Below are positions 1 through 8,341 of a stretch of 64,000 bases of DNA, in pieces. Within the stretch, counting starts at the first letter, position 1, and each line of letters begins with the position of its first letter. The translations under genes and the position numbers were made by a program. The notes beneath the pieces are model-generated. The model saw only the letters and a list, made by a program, of their open reading frames with translations, did no database searches and was not told where the DNA came from. The stretch is from Streptomyces halobius. Its GTDB lineage: Bacteria; Actinomycetota; Actinomycetes; Streptomycetales; Streptomycetaceae. The stretch is from the NCBI RefSeq assembly GCF_023277745.1, contig NZ_CP086322.1:2666001-2730000 (forward strand). The letters are read 5' to 3'.

Positions 1-905
1 CCGACCGGAACACCCTCGTCCAGCAGGTCACCGGGGCCCTCACCGGCCTGCCCGGAACCGCCTCCGTCAGCCCCGTGCGGACCACCCCCGACGGCAACGT
101 CCTGAGCGCCACCGTCATCCCCTCAGCTTCGCCCCAGGCCGGGAGCACCACTGCCCTGGTCAACCACCTCAAGGACACTGTTCTCCCCAAGGCTGTCGCC
201 GGTACCCCCGCCGACGGCTACGTCACCGGCACCACCGCCGTCCAGGTCGACTTCACCAACCTCCTCTCCAGCCGCCTGCCCCTCATCATCGCCATCGTCG
301 TCGGCCTGGCCTTCCTCATCATCCTCACCGTCTTCCACGGACTGGCCGTGGCCCTCAAGGCGGCCCTGCTCAACCTCGCCTCCATCGCCGCCTCCTACGG
401 CGTCGTCGTCGCCGTCTTCCAATGGGGCTGGGGCGGACCCGCTCTCGGCGTCAACGGGACGGTGCCGATCGAGAGCTACGTACCGATGATGATGTTCGCC
501 ATCGTCTTCGGCCTGAGCATGGACTACGAGATTTTCCTGCTCTCCCGCGCCCACGAAGCCTGGCTGCGCACAGGCGACCCCCATGGCAGCGTCGCCCACG
601 CCTTGGAGATCACCGCACGCGTGATCACCTGCGCTGCGCTCATCATGGCCAGCGTCTTCGCCGCGTTCATCATCAGCCAGACCATCGTCGTCAAAATGCT
701 CGGCCTCGGCCTGGCCGTCAGCGTCCTCATCGACGCGACCGTCATCCGGCTCGTCCTCGTCCCGGCGAGCATGACGCTGCTCGGCAAGAGCAATTGGTGG
801 GCGCCTCGCTGGCTCGACCGGATCCTGCCCCGCCTCGACGTCGAAGGCCAGGGGCGGAACGGCGTGGGTACCGGCCAGTCACTCGACTCGTCGGACACGG
901 CCTAA
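1..905 (+). CDS. MMPL/RND-family exporter, C-terminal part
   Basis: This is the C-terminal third of a large inner-membrane exporter of the MMPL type; the gene begins upstream of the window and its frame is open from base 3. After a periplasmic stretch come about five hydrophobic helices, including one with a GLSMDYEIFLLSR motif, which is typical of the second half of MMPL/SecDF-like proton-driven exporters. The tail ends shortly after the last helix, so the C-terminus looks natural. The stop is at 903-905, only 6 bp before a tRNA-derived repeat, so this gene probably marks the left edge of the accessory block. Substrate unknown. Confidence 0.88.
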   Translation, partial: DRNTLVQQVTGALTGLPGTASVSPVRTTPDGNVLSATVIPSASPQAGSTTALVNHLKDTVLPKAVAGTPADGYVTGTTAVQVDFTNLLSSRLPLIIAIVVGLAFLIILTVFHGLAVALKAALLNLASIAASYGVVVAVFQWGWGGPALGVNGTVPIESYVPMMMFAIVFGLSMDYEIFLLSRAHEAWLRTGDPHGSVAHALEITARVITCAALIMASVFAAFIISQTIVVKMLGLGLAVSVLIDATVIRLVLVPASMTLLGKSNWWAPRWLDRILPRLDVEGQGRNGVGTGQSLDSSDTA

Positions 906-911
906 CTAGAG

Positions 912-947
912 GCGGTGGGCACGGACGGATTTGAACCGCCGACATCT
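912..947 (-). repeat. tRNA 3'-end fragment, left copy
   Basis: Read on the minus strand, the segment contains a T-arm (GGCGG, loop TTCAAAT, CCGTC) followed by an acceptor-like TGCCCACC end. It matches 16831-16866 at 35 of 36 positions. No D-arm or anticodon arm follows, so it is not a functional tRNA. Duplicated tRNA 3' ends are the usual scars of tyrosine-recombinase integration (known biology); that this pair bounds one element is inference. Confidence 0.7.
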
Positions 948-1386
948 TCGGGGACTGGGTTCTGCTGACGCTGGGCCGAGTTTTAGCAGGTCAGAATGGG
1001 TAGCGGGGCTCGCGGGGGCCGTTCAAGGTGCTCCTTATGCGGCCTCGTCTTCCCTCGTTTTTCCTTGGTCGTCTTCGGCCTTCTGTCCCCCGCCGTACGT
1101 ATCCCGGGGCATACAGCCAGGCCCTGGTTTCGGAAGGGGTGAATGGGAGCCACGTTGCTCCGTCCGTGGCGGCGATGGACACCTACAGAGGTCCATGATT
1201 GGCAACGACCTGGGAGCCACCCCTTTCGAATGACTCCCGCGTCGTCAGCCGACCGCTCGCTCCCTGCTCGATCTCCGCTCATCGGCGGCGAACGTAGTTC
1301 CGGACAGTCTTGAGCTCGCAGCCCGCCTCTGATCACTCGTCCACCCGACCAGAGAACCAAGGGGCACGAGGCCGTCGCGGTCCCCG
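948..1386. other. Non-coding stretch between tRNA scar and SRPBCC gene
   Basis: No credible gene is seen on either strand. It contains one TGTCCCCC octamer (1084-1091) and copy A of the ACAGCCAGGCCC repeat (1107-1126). The octamer also occurs twice beside copy B (13703, 13712) and twice beside the right tRNA scar (16746, 16757), which suggests recombinase arm sites. Confidence 0.5.
1107..1126 (+). repeat. ACAGCCAGGCCC repeat, copy A
   Basis: This 20-bp segment is identical to 13747-13766 (copy B); its 12-bp core also occurs at 2422-2433 (copy C). Copies A and B agree to the left of the core, while B and C agree to the right of it (GCACG.TG after the core in both). That is the pattern expected if B is a recombinant of A-like and C-like attachment sites. 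Confidence 0.5.
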
Positions 1387-1884
1387 TCAAGCTGCGGGGC
1401 CGGCCAGCAGTGCGTCGACCTGGTTCAGGGCTGCGGACATGCCCTCGACCATGCCCATGGACACCAGTTGCTCCATCGCCTCGGGCGTGGGGAAGGTGCT
1501 CTCGATCGTCATCGTGGTGGCCGTCTCGCCTTCTGCGGTGAGCTGCACGCGGACGGTCATAGTGGGCATGTCGGGGTTGGGATGGCCGGAGTCGTCGGCA
1601 AAGCCGTCTTCGAACTCCAGCCGGTACGGGGCATCGACGGACACGATGCGCCACCAGCCGTTGTGCTTGTCGCCTTCCGGCCCGGTCATGAAGTACGTGA
1701 CCGCACCGCCGGGGGTCAGGTCATGGTCGACTACGGTCGCGGGGTAGGTCGGCGGGCCCCACCACCGCTCAAGCTGGCGGGGGTCCTGCCAGATCTGCCA
1801 CACCCGCGCCGGCGGCGCGTCGAACCGCGCGGTAATCGTCAGCGTAAGGGTTTCAGGGTTCTTCTGGACGTCGATCACGGTCAT
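1387..1884 (-). CDS. SRPBCC (AHSA1/START-like) protein
   Basis: This 165-aa cytoplasmic protein has the activator-of-Hsp90-like SRPBCC fold: an early FDAPPARVWQIWQDP segment, then WWGPPTYP, a central beta-rich part and a C-terminal helix (EQLVSMGMVEGM). Such proteins bind hydrophobic ligands; the ligand here is unknown. It is the second gene of a pair with an ArsR-type regulator, and its ATG at 1884 lies inside the end of that gene (32-bp overlap), so translational coupling is likely. ArsR-SRPBCC pairs are common in actinomycetes. Confidence 0.85.
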   Translation of the reverse strand: MTVIDVQKNPETLTLTITARFDAPPARVWQIWQDPRQLERWWGPPTYPATVVDHDLTPGGAVTYFMTGPEGDKHNGWWRIVSVDAPYRLEFEDGFADDSGHPNPDMPTMTVRVQLTAEGETATTMTIESTFPTPEAMEQLVSMGMVEGMSAALNQVDALLAGPAA

Positions 1885-2242
1885 GCGCTTGCTCCTTGCT
1901 GTCTCCTGAGTTGCGATCGGCGAGGATCGCGCCGATCCGGTCGATGCGCCCGCGCCACACGGCCTCCAGCTGGTCCAGCAGCCGATGGACCTCGCGCAGG
2001 GCGTCCGCGTTACCCCGCACCCGCTGCTCCCTGCCTTGCCGTTGCTTGGTGATCAACCCGGCGCGTTCCAGCACCGCTACGTGCTTCTGGACGGCGGCGA
2101 AACTCATCGGGAACCGGCTGGCAAGGTCCGAGACTGAGTGCTCACCGGCCAGGGTGAGGGTCACGATCTCTCGCCGCGTCGCATCAGCCAGAGCATGGAA
2201 GAGGCGATCGGCCTGGTCGGCGGACCCTTGATTTACAACCAT
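1853..2242 (-). CDS. ArsR-family winged-helix repressor
   Basis: This 129-aa regulator has the ArsR winged helix at about residues 12-85: FHALADATRREIV, then a recognition helix around FPMSFAAVQKHVAVLERAGL, then a wing with KQRQGREQ. No cysteine metal site is seen, as expected for the subgroup paired with SRPBCC proteins. I chose the ATG at 2242 because homologues begin just before the ADRLFHALAD helix and the upstream frame looks non-coding. It overlaps the SRPBCC gene downstream. A dyad spans its start codon, which suggests autorepression. Confidence 0.87.
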   Translation of the reverse strand: MVVNQGSADQADRLFHALADATRREIVTLTLAGEHSVSDLASRFPMSFAAVQKHVAVLERAGLITKQRQGREQRVRGNADALREVHRLLDQLEAVWRGRIDRIGAILADRNSGDSKEQAHDRDRRPEEP

Positions 2243-2250
2243 CAGGTTGT
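2235..2250. promoter_or_regulatory. Candidate ArsR operator
   Basis: A perfect 6-bp inverted repeat, ACAACC / GGTTGT, with a 4-bp spacer covers the start codon of the ArsR-type gene. Its position fits autorepression; binding is inferred. Confidence 0.45.
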
Positions 2251-2421
2251 ACGTTAGCGGGTGACGTCGGACTGAGCAAGCACCGCCGCAGCTGTCTCCA
2301 GCCACCCAACCCGGCAACTACCGCCAACAGCGGTATGAGTCACCCGGTCAGGCAAGGTGGCCCCCTATTCCCGATGCCGACCGAGCCCGTCGCTCTGGTG
2401 GCCTTACGCCCCCTGTCGAAA

Positions 2422-2433
2422 ACAGCCAGGCCC
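2422..2433 (+). repeat. ACAGCCAGGCCC repeat, copy C, beside integrase
   Basis: The 12-bp core lies 46 bp past the 3' end of the degraded integrase gene, the usual place for an attachment site in integrase-encoding elements. It shares its right flank with copy B at 13747. Confidence 0.45.
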
Positions 2434-2479
2434 GCACGATGAAGCCGGGCGGGGGCGGGGCCTGGAGGATTCGGGCGGA

Positions 2480-4101
2480 TCAGGCCGCGACTGGCTGGTC
2501 TGGGGCCAACCGGGGGACGAGGCTGAGCTGCGGGGGCTTGGAGGATGCCTCAGATGCGGGCGCATCCGGTCGCTGGCCGCCGTCAGGATCGGTCGGCAGC
2601 GCAGGCGCGGTGCGCCGCGGGACCATAGCGACGGTGGCGTCCGCTTCGGCTTTCGCGAATTGCGGCATGAGGCTGGTGTACGTGTCGGCGGTCAGGGAGT
2701 AGCTGGCGTGGACCAGGAGGGCCTGGATGGCCTTCATGGAGAGGCCGGCGGCGAGGCCTGAGGGACGCTGCGCAGTGTCGCAGGTCGTGCAGGCGGATGG
2801 GGGGGCAGGCCGAGCCGTGTGATGAGTCGGCTGAACGCCTGGGAAACGGTGTCGGGGTGCCAAGGGCGGCCATCGGGCATGGTGAACACGTAGCCGGAGT
2901 CGACGTAGGGTCCGTATTTCTGAGGGTTCTTGCGGTGCTTGGCCTGCCATGCGGCTTTCTCTTCCTTTTGGATGTCGCGCCAGGCGGACATCAGCGCGAA
3001 GGTCGCGCTGTCGAGGGTGATTGTTCGCTTGCTCGCCCGGCTCTTGGTCGTGTCTGAGCGGGCCTTGTGCTGGTAGTTGGTGACCGGGTCTCCGCGATGT
3101 TGGCGGTGCCGAGGGTCATGTCGATCTCCGCCCAGGGGAGGCCGGTGACTTCTCCTCGGCGTGGGGCGCGGAAGACCATGAGGTGGAAGGCGGGGTAGAG
3201 GCGGCGGTCAACTGCGGCGTCCAGGAATTTGCCGGTGAGTTGGGGGGTCCACACCATGACAGGGCCAGGGACCTCGCCGGTTTCGCGCCATCGGGTAACG
3301 CGCTCGTCGATCCACACGAGCGGGTCGGGCTTCTCGTACTTGGGGATGACGACGTTGTCGCACCAGTTCTCGGTGATCAGTTTCTGCTTGACGGCGTCCT
3401 TGAGTGCGCCTGAGAGGGTGTTGAGGAGTTTCTTCTGGCGTCCGGACCCTGTGTCCTTGCGGGGCTTGGCCAGTGCCTCCTTGCGGGCGATCTTGGCGAG
3501 GTTCCAAGTGTGGCGCAGCTCGGGTGGCCGCGGCGTAGGAGCGTTCTTCCATGCCTGGTGGGCGGCCTCGCACGCTGCCTTTGCCTGTTCGGCGGCGATC
3601 CGGTTGGCCTTCTTGACTTCGTTGAACGCCCAGATGTCTTCAAACATCGCCTGGATGGACTCGGTGCGCAGTTCTCGCATCGCGAGGTGTCCGAGGGCGG
3701 GGATGAAGACCTTCTCGATGTCGGCCTGGTAGTCGTCGCGGGTGCCGATCTTGAGGTCCGCGTTTGGCTATCCAGCGGCGCAGGAAGGCGGCGACGGTCT
3801 CCTTGGAGTCGATATCGATGCCTGCGTGGGCTTCGTCCCAGATCTTGTGGGCGGCCTCTTCGGCTTTCTTCTGGGTGAGGAAGCCGCCTTTGCGGGGGCG
3901 TCGGCGCTCGCCTCGGGGGCCGTCGGGGAGTTTGACGTAGTAGTACCAGGAGCCATGGCCACGCTTGCTCAGTTCGGGGCATGCGGAGCCGAGTTCGCGC
4001 AGCTTGGGTTTGCCGGCGGCATCGAGTACAGGCTGCCCTGATTCATCCACCTTGGTCTCGGTGCACTTGCACCGTCGGTAGGTACTTCCGTCGAAGGCCA
4101 C
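2480..4101 (-). pseudogene. int: Tyrosine integrase, multiply frameshifted
   Basis: Read from 4101 downward, the pieces add up to a full actinomycete integrase of roughly 530 residues. The N-terminal arm-binding part (SWYYYVKLPDGP) comes first, then an SAM-like domain, then the catalytic domain with PRRGEVTGL (first Arg), a HDLRH box and TADTYTSL (nucleophilic Tyr). The reading frame changes near 3775, 3095, 2810 and 2765. The usual LGH motif before the tyrosine reads LVHAS, so the glycine before the second catalytic His is lost. The gene must be inactive unless the breaks are sequencing errors. It is divergent from the excisionase-like gene. Confidence 0.85.
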
Positions 4102-4262
4102 GAGGTCCCTTGGCGAGCTGGGTTGTCCTTACGTGCCCTGATATTTCTGTAGCGAAGGTGACGCTTCCTTGGGCGCCGTATGCTTCCGGTCAGGTGGCGC
4201 GGGGAAGAGGGATGTGACCACCTTTGTCCTCATCTTCATCTGCCACTGAGCCTCGCGGCCCG

Positions 4263-4484
4263 ATGACCATGGAGGAGCTGTTGTCGCTACCTCCGGTGGT
4301 GAGCGTGCAGACCGCCGCTCGGGCTTTCCGGATCGGTGCGGACAAGGCGTACGAGTTGATCAAGAGCGAGGCGTTCCCCGCGCGGACGATCTCTCTGGGG
4401 CAGACGAGTAAAGTCGTGACGACTTCCCTTTGGGAGGTTTTGGGGGTACAGCCATGCCGCTGTGATGCGTCGCAGCCCATTTAG
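4263..4484 (+). CDS. xis: Excisionase-like helix-turn-helix protein
   Basis: This is a 73-aa protein (about 86 aa from a TTG at 4224). It has a single winged-helix/MerR-like DNA-binding domain: MEELLSLPPVVSVQTAARAF, then GADKAYELIKSEAFPAR and a TTSLWEVLGV tail, the pattern of Xis/AlpA-type directionality factors of actinomycete integrative elements. It is transcribed away from the integrase and ends 3 bp before a strong hairpin. In AICE-type elements xis normally precedes int in the same direction, so the divergent arrangement is unusual and may instead mark a regulator. Confidence 0.65.
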   Translation: MTMEELLSLPPVVSVQTAARAFRIGADKAYELIKSEAFPARTISLGQTSKVVTTSLWEVLGVQPCRCDASQPI

Positions 4485-4487
4485 CAC

Positions 4488-4526
4488 GCGACCCGCTGCC
4501 CTACAGGGCGGCGGGTCGCCTTGATT
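4488..4526 (+). terminator. Hairpin terminator after xis-like gene
   Basis: A stem of about 15 bp (4488-4502 with 4505-4519, one G-T pair) has a 2-base loop and is followed by a T-containing tract. It starts right after the stop codon at 4482-4484. Confidence 0.75.
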
Positions 4527-4778
4527 TTGCAGGTCAAAGACGATGGGAGCCTCGGCTTCATTGGCGCGGTTCACGCACGAGTGGTTGCAATGACCTCAAC
4601 CACAGTCCGGTTCGCGGTTGCGTGGCTCTGACTGCGGTGACCTGCGGAAATGAGCCTTTCTCGCATGGCGAGAAGAGCGTTAGGAGATGACCCGGCGGGC
4701 ATCCCAAGTACATTGGCCTATGCCAGGTCTAAGCGGCCCTAACGTGAAGTCGTCGTCAGCGGTCGCAGGTGCGAATCA

Positions 4779-5708
4779 TTGATCGGAGTCAGCTGCGTGG
4801 GACGGTTGTCGGGCTACGTGCGTGCAGGGGTGGCACACCCTGAGGAGGCCCCCCTACTGCGAGAGGCCGTCACGCTGGTGTTCGACGGTGGCTCGGAAGC
4901 CGATGCGACGCGATGGCTGACCGGCAAGGGGATGCTGACGCCGCGCGGCAATGCGTTTCGCCGCGAGGTGTTGCACCGGCTCCTCACCAATCCGCGGCTG
5001 GCAGGTCTGGACGAGAATGGCGAGCCGATCGAGGGCTGGGAGGAGCGGGTTTTGGAGCCTGACGTCTTCCGTCGCCTGCAGAAGCTCTTCGCCGAGCGCA
5101 GCGAGAAGCGCGGCGAGTCCCGTGATGCGTACGAGTACCTGCTCACCGGCGGGTGCGCAGTGTGCGACGAGTGCACAGAGGCCATGGTGGGCAGCCGCGC
5201 TCACGCCGAGGCGCCGCCGTCCTACAAGTGTGATGGCTGTGGCAAGACCCGTATCAACGCCGACAGGCTCGAAGACTTCGTGGCCGAGCATGTCCTTGCC
5301 GAGCTGCTGAAGCCGGGGGCACGCGCGCGGCTTGAGAAGTTGGAATGTGACATCGAGGCGGAGATCACCTGCCTCAAAAGGCACATCGAGGGTGCTGACG
5401 AACGGTTCGCCGGGATTGGCGAGTTGTACGGTCGTGGGCTGATGGTGAAGGCCGCGTTCGTCGCCGCGCAGAAGGCCAGCAAGGAAGACCTGCGGGTCTC
5501 CAAGCTCCGGCTGAAGCACCTGGAGCAGATGACCGACCTGCCAATCGGTGATGTGCACGACTTGGTGGCCTGGTGGCGTACGTCCCCGTACGCGTCGAAA
5601 CGGGGCCTTGTGCTGCTGTAGATCGAGCGCGTACGAGTCGGGCGCGCCGAGGGCAGTCAGGCTCCGGAGAAGCGTGTCCTTATCGACTGGCGGCAGCCGG
5701 CCGTCTGA
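4779..5708 (+). pseudogene. Large serine recombinase, catalytic domain missing, internal stop
   Basis: The reading frame encodes the recombinase domain (PEEAPLLREAVTLVF, then TPRGNAFRREVLHRLLTNPRLAGL), a zinc ribbon with two Cys pairs (CAVCDEC and YKCDGCG) and a C-terminal coiled coil, in the order found in large serine integrases. The N-terminal resolvase domain with the catalytic serine is absent and no remnant lies in the preceding 250 bp. A TAG at 5619-5621 interrupts the frame, which then continues to a TGA at 5706-5708 (IERVRVGRAEG...). It therefore cannot catalyse strand exchange. Confidence 0.85.
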
Positions 5709-5722
5709 AGAGCACCGTGACC

Positions 5723-6667
5723 ATGCGCATTGCGATACCTGATCAGCCTGCCCTTTGCTCTCTGTCCGAGGCGACGTGGGCGTGGATGCACGACCGCACC
5801 GACTGGGGCTTCAGCAACAGCGGCCTCATCGCCTCCCAGGGCCAGGCCCTCTTGGTGGACACGCAGTTCACCCTGAAGGCCACGCGGGAACTCCTTGCCG
5901 CCGTCGAGGAGATACGTCCCCTCGATGACGTCGGCGCGGTGGTCTCCACGCACCAAAACCGTGATCACACATGGGGTAACCAGCTTCTGCCGCAGGCCGA
6001 GATCATCACCTCGGCGGCAAGCGCCGCAAGCGGCTGCCACGAGATGGGCCCCGACCAGCTCACGCTGCTCGCACGCTCGGACGGGGCAGACGAGGCATCG
6101 GCCTATGTGGCCGAGCACTTCGCACACTTCGACTTCACCGGCATCACGGTGATGGCCCCCACCCGCACGTTCGAGGGGCGTGAGGAAATCAAGGTCGGCG
6201 GCACGCTGGTGGAACTGCTTGATCTGGGTGCCGGGCACAGCGCGGGAGATGTCGCCGTTCATGTGCCGGACGAGGGGGTGGTGTTCGCCGGGGACGCGCT
6301 GTTCTCCGGTGCTCACATGGTGGTGTGGTCAGGATCGCTCAGCGGCTGTATCCGGGCCTGCCAGATGCTGTTGGACACTGGGGCCGAGGTGTTCGTGCCG
6401 GGGCACGGACCGCTGCTCGATCGTGCCGGGGTCATCGCCATCCAGGATCAGCTCACTGGCGTGGCCGAGACCGCGGGCGCGTACGCACAGCGTGGGGTGC
6501 CGCTGGCCGACGCGGCTCGCCTGGTCAAAGCGAGCCACGCCGGCGCCTGGGCGCATCCGGAGAGGCTGTTCACCCAGGCCGCGGCCGCTTACGCGGAAGC
6601 CGGGGTGCCTGGGGTTCCGTCGGGCACTTGGGCCATGGTGGAAGGCATGGCGGCTTTGTATGTGTGA
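5723..6667 (+). CDS. MBL-fold metallo-hydrolase
   Basis: This 314-aa cytoplasmic protein has metallo-beta-lactamase fold motifs in order: THQNRDHTWGN (metal-binding loop, with Asn where many members have the second His), GHSAGDVAVH, GDALF and PGHGPL. The HxNxDH variant occurs in a recognised MBL subgroup, so it need not be inactive. The ATG at 5723 is chosen because the fold begins about 25 residues later; the gene starts 14 bp after the recombinase remnant. Substrate unknown. Confidence 0.82.
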   Translation: MRIAIPDQPALCSLSEATWAWMHDRTDWGFSNSGLIASQGQALLVDTQFTLKATRELLAAVEEIRPLDDVGAVVSTHQNRDHTWGNQLLPQAEIITSAASAASGCHEMGPDQLTLLARSDGADEASAYVAEHFAHFDFTGITVMAPTRTFEGREEIKVGGTLVELLDLGAGHSAGDVAVHVPDEGVVFAGDALFSGAHMVVWSGSLSGCIRACQMLLDTGAEVFVPGHGPLLDRAGVIAIQDQLTGVAETAGAYAQRGVPLADAARLVKASHAGAWAHPERLFTQAAAAYAEAGVPGVPSGTWAMVEGMAALYV

Positions 6668-6674
6668 CCTTCGC

Positions 6675-7358
6675 TTATGCAGCCAGCATGGCGTCCTTGA
6701 TGTCCTGACGGATCTCGCCGGGCATCACCACCATGAGACGGGTCTTGTTGCTCATCCGGCCGAAGCTGAAACTCGACCTCGACTTCCTCGTCCCTGTGCG
6801 GCAGGAACAGGCGGCGCCGGTCACCGTCGGGATGGATGACCGTGGTGACGTCGTCTACGAGGATCCTGCGGGCAACTTCGTCGCGCTGCTTGATCTCGTC
6901 GCAGACTTCGTTGAGCCGCGCGTCGTCCGGGTTGGCCTTGTGGGCGATGCGCAGCTGTGAGGCCATGGGCTTGGCCCATTTCTCTTCCCAGTCGCTCAGC
7001 TGCAGCCTGGCCTCGCGGTAGGTCAGGGCCCAGATCATGACGTTGATGCCGTGGAGCATCCACGGGTAGTCCCGGGCCGCGGCTTTGTTGAAGACGCGGA
7101 TGTCCCACCGTTGGTCGAAGGTGTATGCCGGCCAGGGCAGTTGGTGGATGATCGCCGACACCACAGGGTCGATGGTGCGGGCGTCCGGGCGGGGGCGCGG
7201 CGGCGGCTCGCACTTGTTGGCTTCGAGGAACAGGTGGGCTCGCTGAGCGTCGTTGAGGTCGAGGACGCGGACGATACTTTCCAGGAACTCGTCGCCGACG
7301 TGGTCGAGCTTGCCGCGCTCCAGCTTGCCGTACCAGCCCTCGGTCACGCCGGCTAGTT
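6675..7358 (-). pseudogene. MmyB-like XRE regulator, cut by IS3 insertion and frameshifted
   Basis: The remnant starts in the middle of the helix-turn-helix (LAGVTEGWYGKLERG) exactly at the IS3 left end and continues into the MmyB-like ligand-binding domain (LPWPAYTFDQRWDIRVFNKAA, then EVEVEFQ). A frameshift near 6775 separates it from its natural tail, which reads SNKTRLMVVMPGEIRQD in another frame and ends at 6675. The missing first helices are not found on the other side of the IS nest, so more than a simple insertion occurred. Confidence 0.78.
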
Positions 7359-7426
7359 TGAGCCGCCCCGAAGTTCTCGGACAGTGGTCCTCATAGGATC
7401 GAAGTCCGGAACGACGGAGAGAGCAC

Positions 7427-7717
7427 GTGGCACAGAAGCGTAGGAAATTCAGTCCTGAGTTCAGAGACGAGGCGGTCAAGATGGTGGTCGTGGAGTCACG
7501 GCCGATCGCCGAGGTCGCGCGGGAGATACAGGTGAACGAGGGAACTCTCGGCACCTGGGTCAGCCGGTACCGCCAGGAGCATGCCGGCGAGGAACCTCCG
7601 CTGAACATCAGCGAACGCGCCCGCCTACGGGAATTGGAGAGGGAGAACCGGGAGCTTCGGATGAAGACCGAGTTCCTGGGAAAAGCGGCGGCCTTCTTCG
7701 CCCAGGAATACCGGTGA
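7427..7717 (+). CDS. IS3-family transposase subunit OrfA
   Basis: This 96-aa protein carries an N-terminal helix-turn-helix (KFSPEFRDEAVKMVV, then IAEVAREIQVNEGTLGTWV) and a C-terminal leucine zipper (RLRELERENRELRMK), typical of IS3 OrfA. It starts with GTG and overlaps orfB by 4 bp. In this family programmed -1 frameshifting usually makes an OrfAB fusion; no slippery heptamer was identified here. Confidence 0.9.
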   Translation: MAQKRRKFSPEFRDEAVKMVVVESRPIAEVAREIQVNEGTLGTWVSRYRQEHAGEEPPLNISERARLRELERENRELRMKTEFLGKAAAFFAQEYR

Positions 7718-8341
7718 CGGAGAAGTACGAGTTCATTGACGGCGAGTCCGGCAACTACCCCGTGCAGCAGATGTGTGCCTGGGCGCAAGTGTCCAGATCG
7801 GGTTTCTACCACTGGCGGTCGCGGCCGTCTTCGGCCACCGCCCAGCGCCGCGAGGAGCTCAAGGCCGTCATCCGCCAGATCTTTACCGACTCGGGTGAGA
7901 CCTATGGATACCGGCGCGTCCACGCGGCGCTCCAGAGGATGAACGTGCAGGCCGGCCCGGAGCTGGTCCGTGCGCTGATGCGCGACCTGGGGCTGGTTCC
8001 GTGCCAGCCAAGGCCGTGGCGGATCACCACGATCGCTGACGAGGCGGCGCCGCGGGTACCCGACCTGATGGGCCGTGACTTCACCGCCGGTGAACCCGGG
8101 CAGAAACTGGTCAGCGACATCACCTACATTCACACCTGGGCGGGATTTCTCTACCTCGCTACCGTCATCGACTGCCACACTAAGGCCGTGGTCGGCTGGG
8201 CGATGGCTGACCACATGAAGACCGCTCTTGTTACGGATGCGCTCGACATGGCGCCCCGGAACATCGACCTCGCCGACGGCTGCATATTTCATAGCGACAG
8301 AGGGAGCCAGGGCGGATTCAATCGGTCGTCGCAACACCTCC

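Noticed and set aside
1240..1320. LuxR-type helix-turn-helix remnant on the minus strand (LKTVRNYVRRR)
   Set aside because: Only about eleven suggestive residues and no supporting frame around them; too short to call.
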